Source: a candidate division FCPU426 bacterium (lineage in GTDB: Bacteria; Oederibacteriota; JAAXVQ01; JAUVAV01). From it: 7,055 bases of DNA. Below, piece by piece: positions 6,576 to 7,055 of the stretch. Numbering within the stretch: position 1 is the first letter of the stretch; each line of letters opens with the position of its first letter. The stretch is taken from NCBI GenBank assembly GCA_030619365.1, contig JAUXBQ010000139.1:1-7055 (forward strand), given 5' to 3'. Position numbers and translations under genes: made by a program. A model generated the notes under the pieces. The model made no database searches. It saw only the letters and a list, made by a program, of their open reading frames with translations, and was not told where the DNA came from.

Positions 6576-6603
6576 ATTTTACACAGGCCTCCGGGGAAGG
6601 CAA
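6576..6603 (-). promoter_or_regulatory. Candidate bioB (bio operon) promoter
   Basis: On the minus strand, TTGCCT (6598-6603, 4 of 6 to the -35 consensus), 16 nt, and TAAAAT (6576-6581, 5 of 6 to the -10 consensus) lie about 57 nt upstream of the bioB ATG. The spacing and position are reasonable, and the candidate BirA operator abuts the -10 box. It is the best promoter I see for the operon, though the A+T-rich repeat upstream could offer others. Confidence 0.42.
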
Positions 6604-6645
6604 GCGAAAAACGCGAAGGTAAAAAAAGAAAAGGGAAAAATAAAA

Positions 6646-6960
6646 GAATGATCACGAAGAACAAGAAAAAAGATGGATCACGAAGAACACAAAGTCTGTT
6701 CACCAAGAGCACGAAGAAATAATAAAAACAATTAAGGGGTAAAAGCATTCGGTCATATTTTTTGCCTTTTCTATTTATCTTTGCCTTTGTGTCTTTAACC
6801 CCTAATTTGCTTTTCCTTCGTGTCCTCGTGGTCTTCTTTATTTTTACCTTCGTGTTCTTAGTGATCCTGCTTTATCTTTGCCTTTGTGTCCTTAACCCTT
6901 AATTTGCTTTTTCTTCTTGTCCTTCGTGTTCATTTTTTACTTCGTGCTCTTCGTGGTTCT
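6646..6960 (+). repeat. Compound palindromic repeat, copy B (upstream of bioB, inverted relative to copy A)
   Basis: It has the same architecture as copy A but in the opposite direction. Left-arm units like GATCACGAAGAACAC occur at 6650-6663, 6676-6694 and 6700-6716. The inner half AATTAAGGGGTAAAA is at 6730-6744, followed by CGGTCATATTTTTT (6750-6763). The second inner half TTTAACCCCTAATTTGC is at 6794-6810, and right-arm units of TTCGTG type run from 6816 to 6956. The block ATTTGGTCATATTTTTT of copy A (minus strand, about 5390-5408) has its counterpart here at 6746-6763. The longest exact match I find between the copies is 27 bases (5339-5365 reverse-complemented against 6885-6911). Copy B is longer because the TTATCTTTGCC-to-TTCGTG part is present twice. 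No convincing gene lies in 6604-7055. Confidence 0.85.
6774..6930 (+). repeat. Tandem duplication inside copy B (97-bp period)
   Basis: The block starting TTTATCTTTGCCTTTGTGTC at 6774 recurs at 6871. Each copy goes on through TTAACCC(C/T)TAATTTGCTTTT to a TTCGTG-type arm. Within the first 45 bases of each block I see only a few substitutions. Copy A holds one equivalent block (minus strand, 5380 down to 5319), so the duplication is specific to copy B. Confidence 0.8.
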
Positions 6961-7019
6961 CTTTTATACATTTGGGATAAATATATCTTCATAATTATTC
7001 CCGATTTATATATACTACT

Positions 7020-7050
7020 GGATAAATCCTCCGCCCCGGAGGATTTATCC
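7020..7050. repeat. Perfect palindrome: 14-bp stem, 3-nt loop
   Basis: GGATAAATCCTCCG, loop CCC, CGGAGGATTTATCC: the two arms are exact reverse complements. It stands alone in A+T-rich DNA near the window end. Neither side has a T-run in the window (ATATC to the right, AGTAGTATAT on the minus strand), so it is not a standard intrinsic terminator as seen here. It could be a terminator with its tail just outside, a REP-like hairpin, or the edge of another element. A partial echo, GGATAAAT, occurs at 6975-6982. Confidence 0.75.
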
Positions 7051-7055
7051 ATATC

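Noticed and set aside
6520..6605. BioR or BioQ operator, or a riboswitch, in the bioB leader
   Set aside because: No TTATMKATAA-like or TGAAC-N-GTTCA-like palindrome is seen, and the leader is too short and unstructured for a known riboswitch class.
6359..6748. Minus-strand frame with a hydrophobic, phenylalanine-rich N-terminus, resembling a small membrane protein
   Set aside because: The hydrophobic part is only the translation of the TTC/TTT-rich repeat DNA, and the remainder overlaps bioB in another frame.
5211..6960. Composite transposon carrying bioB
   Set aside because: The flanking repeats encode no transposase, show no terminal duplications that I can see, and bioB matches its neighbours in base composition and direction; inverted repeats alone do not support this.
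7038..7055. Ribosome site (GGAGG) hidden in the right-edge hairpin as an RNA switch
   Set aside because: No ATG, GTG or TTG follows at a workable distance before the window ends, so there is nothing to regulate in view.

Overview
The window holds a complete late biotin (vitamin B7) pathway, entirely on the minus strand, so transcription runs from right to left. In transcription order the genes are bioB (biotin synthase), bioA (DAPA aminotransferase), bioF (KAPA synthase), bioG (pimeloyl-ACP methyl ester esterase), bioC (malonyl-ACP O-methyltransferase) and bioD (dethiobiotin synthetase). A separate minus-strand gene of the ADP-ribosylglycohydrolase family begins downstream of bioD and runs off the left edge.

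How the genes work together: BioC methylates malonyl-ACP so that fatty acid synthesis can elongate it to pimeloyl-ACP methyl ester. BioG removes the methyl group. BioF, BioA, BioD and BioB then convert pimeloyl-ACP to KAPA, DAPA, dethiobiotin and biotin. bioA, bioF, bioG, bioC and bioD are packed tightly (20 nt gap, then 4, 11 and 19 nt overlaps) and must be cotranscribed and probably translationally coupled. The order A-F-G-C-D is, from memory, that of Haemophilus influenzae. bioB stands apart, separated from bioA by 312 bp that are almost entirely repeat element.

Layout: 1-385, partial ADP-ribosylglycohydrolase; 386-491, intergenic with a candidate promoter; 492-5193, bioD-C-G-F-A; 5194-5505, A+T-rich compound repeat (copy A); 5506-6519, bioB; 6520-6605, bioB leader with a candidate promoter and BirA-like operator; about 6646-6960, a second, inverted and partly duplicated copy of the same repeat (copy B); 6961-7055, A+T-rich sequence ending in a perfect 14-bp-stem palindrome.

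Organism: genes are G+C-rich with A+T-rich spacers full of CACGAAG-type repeats. BioB carries cysteines in the pattern I associate with anaerobes rather than the E. coli pattern. This suggests an uncultured anaerobic Gram-negative-type bacterium (for example the PVC/Omnitrophota or Desulfobacterota range), but taxonomy is inference only. I see no wholly new system. The points most worth a second look are the auxiliary-cluster ligands of BioB and the inverted pair of compound palindromic repeats around bioB.
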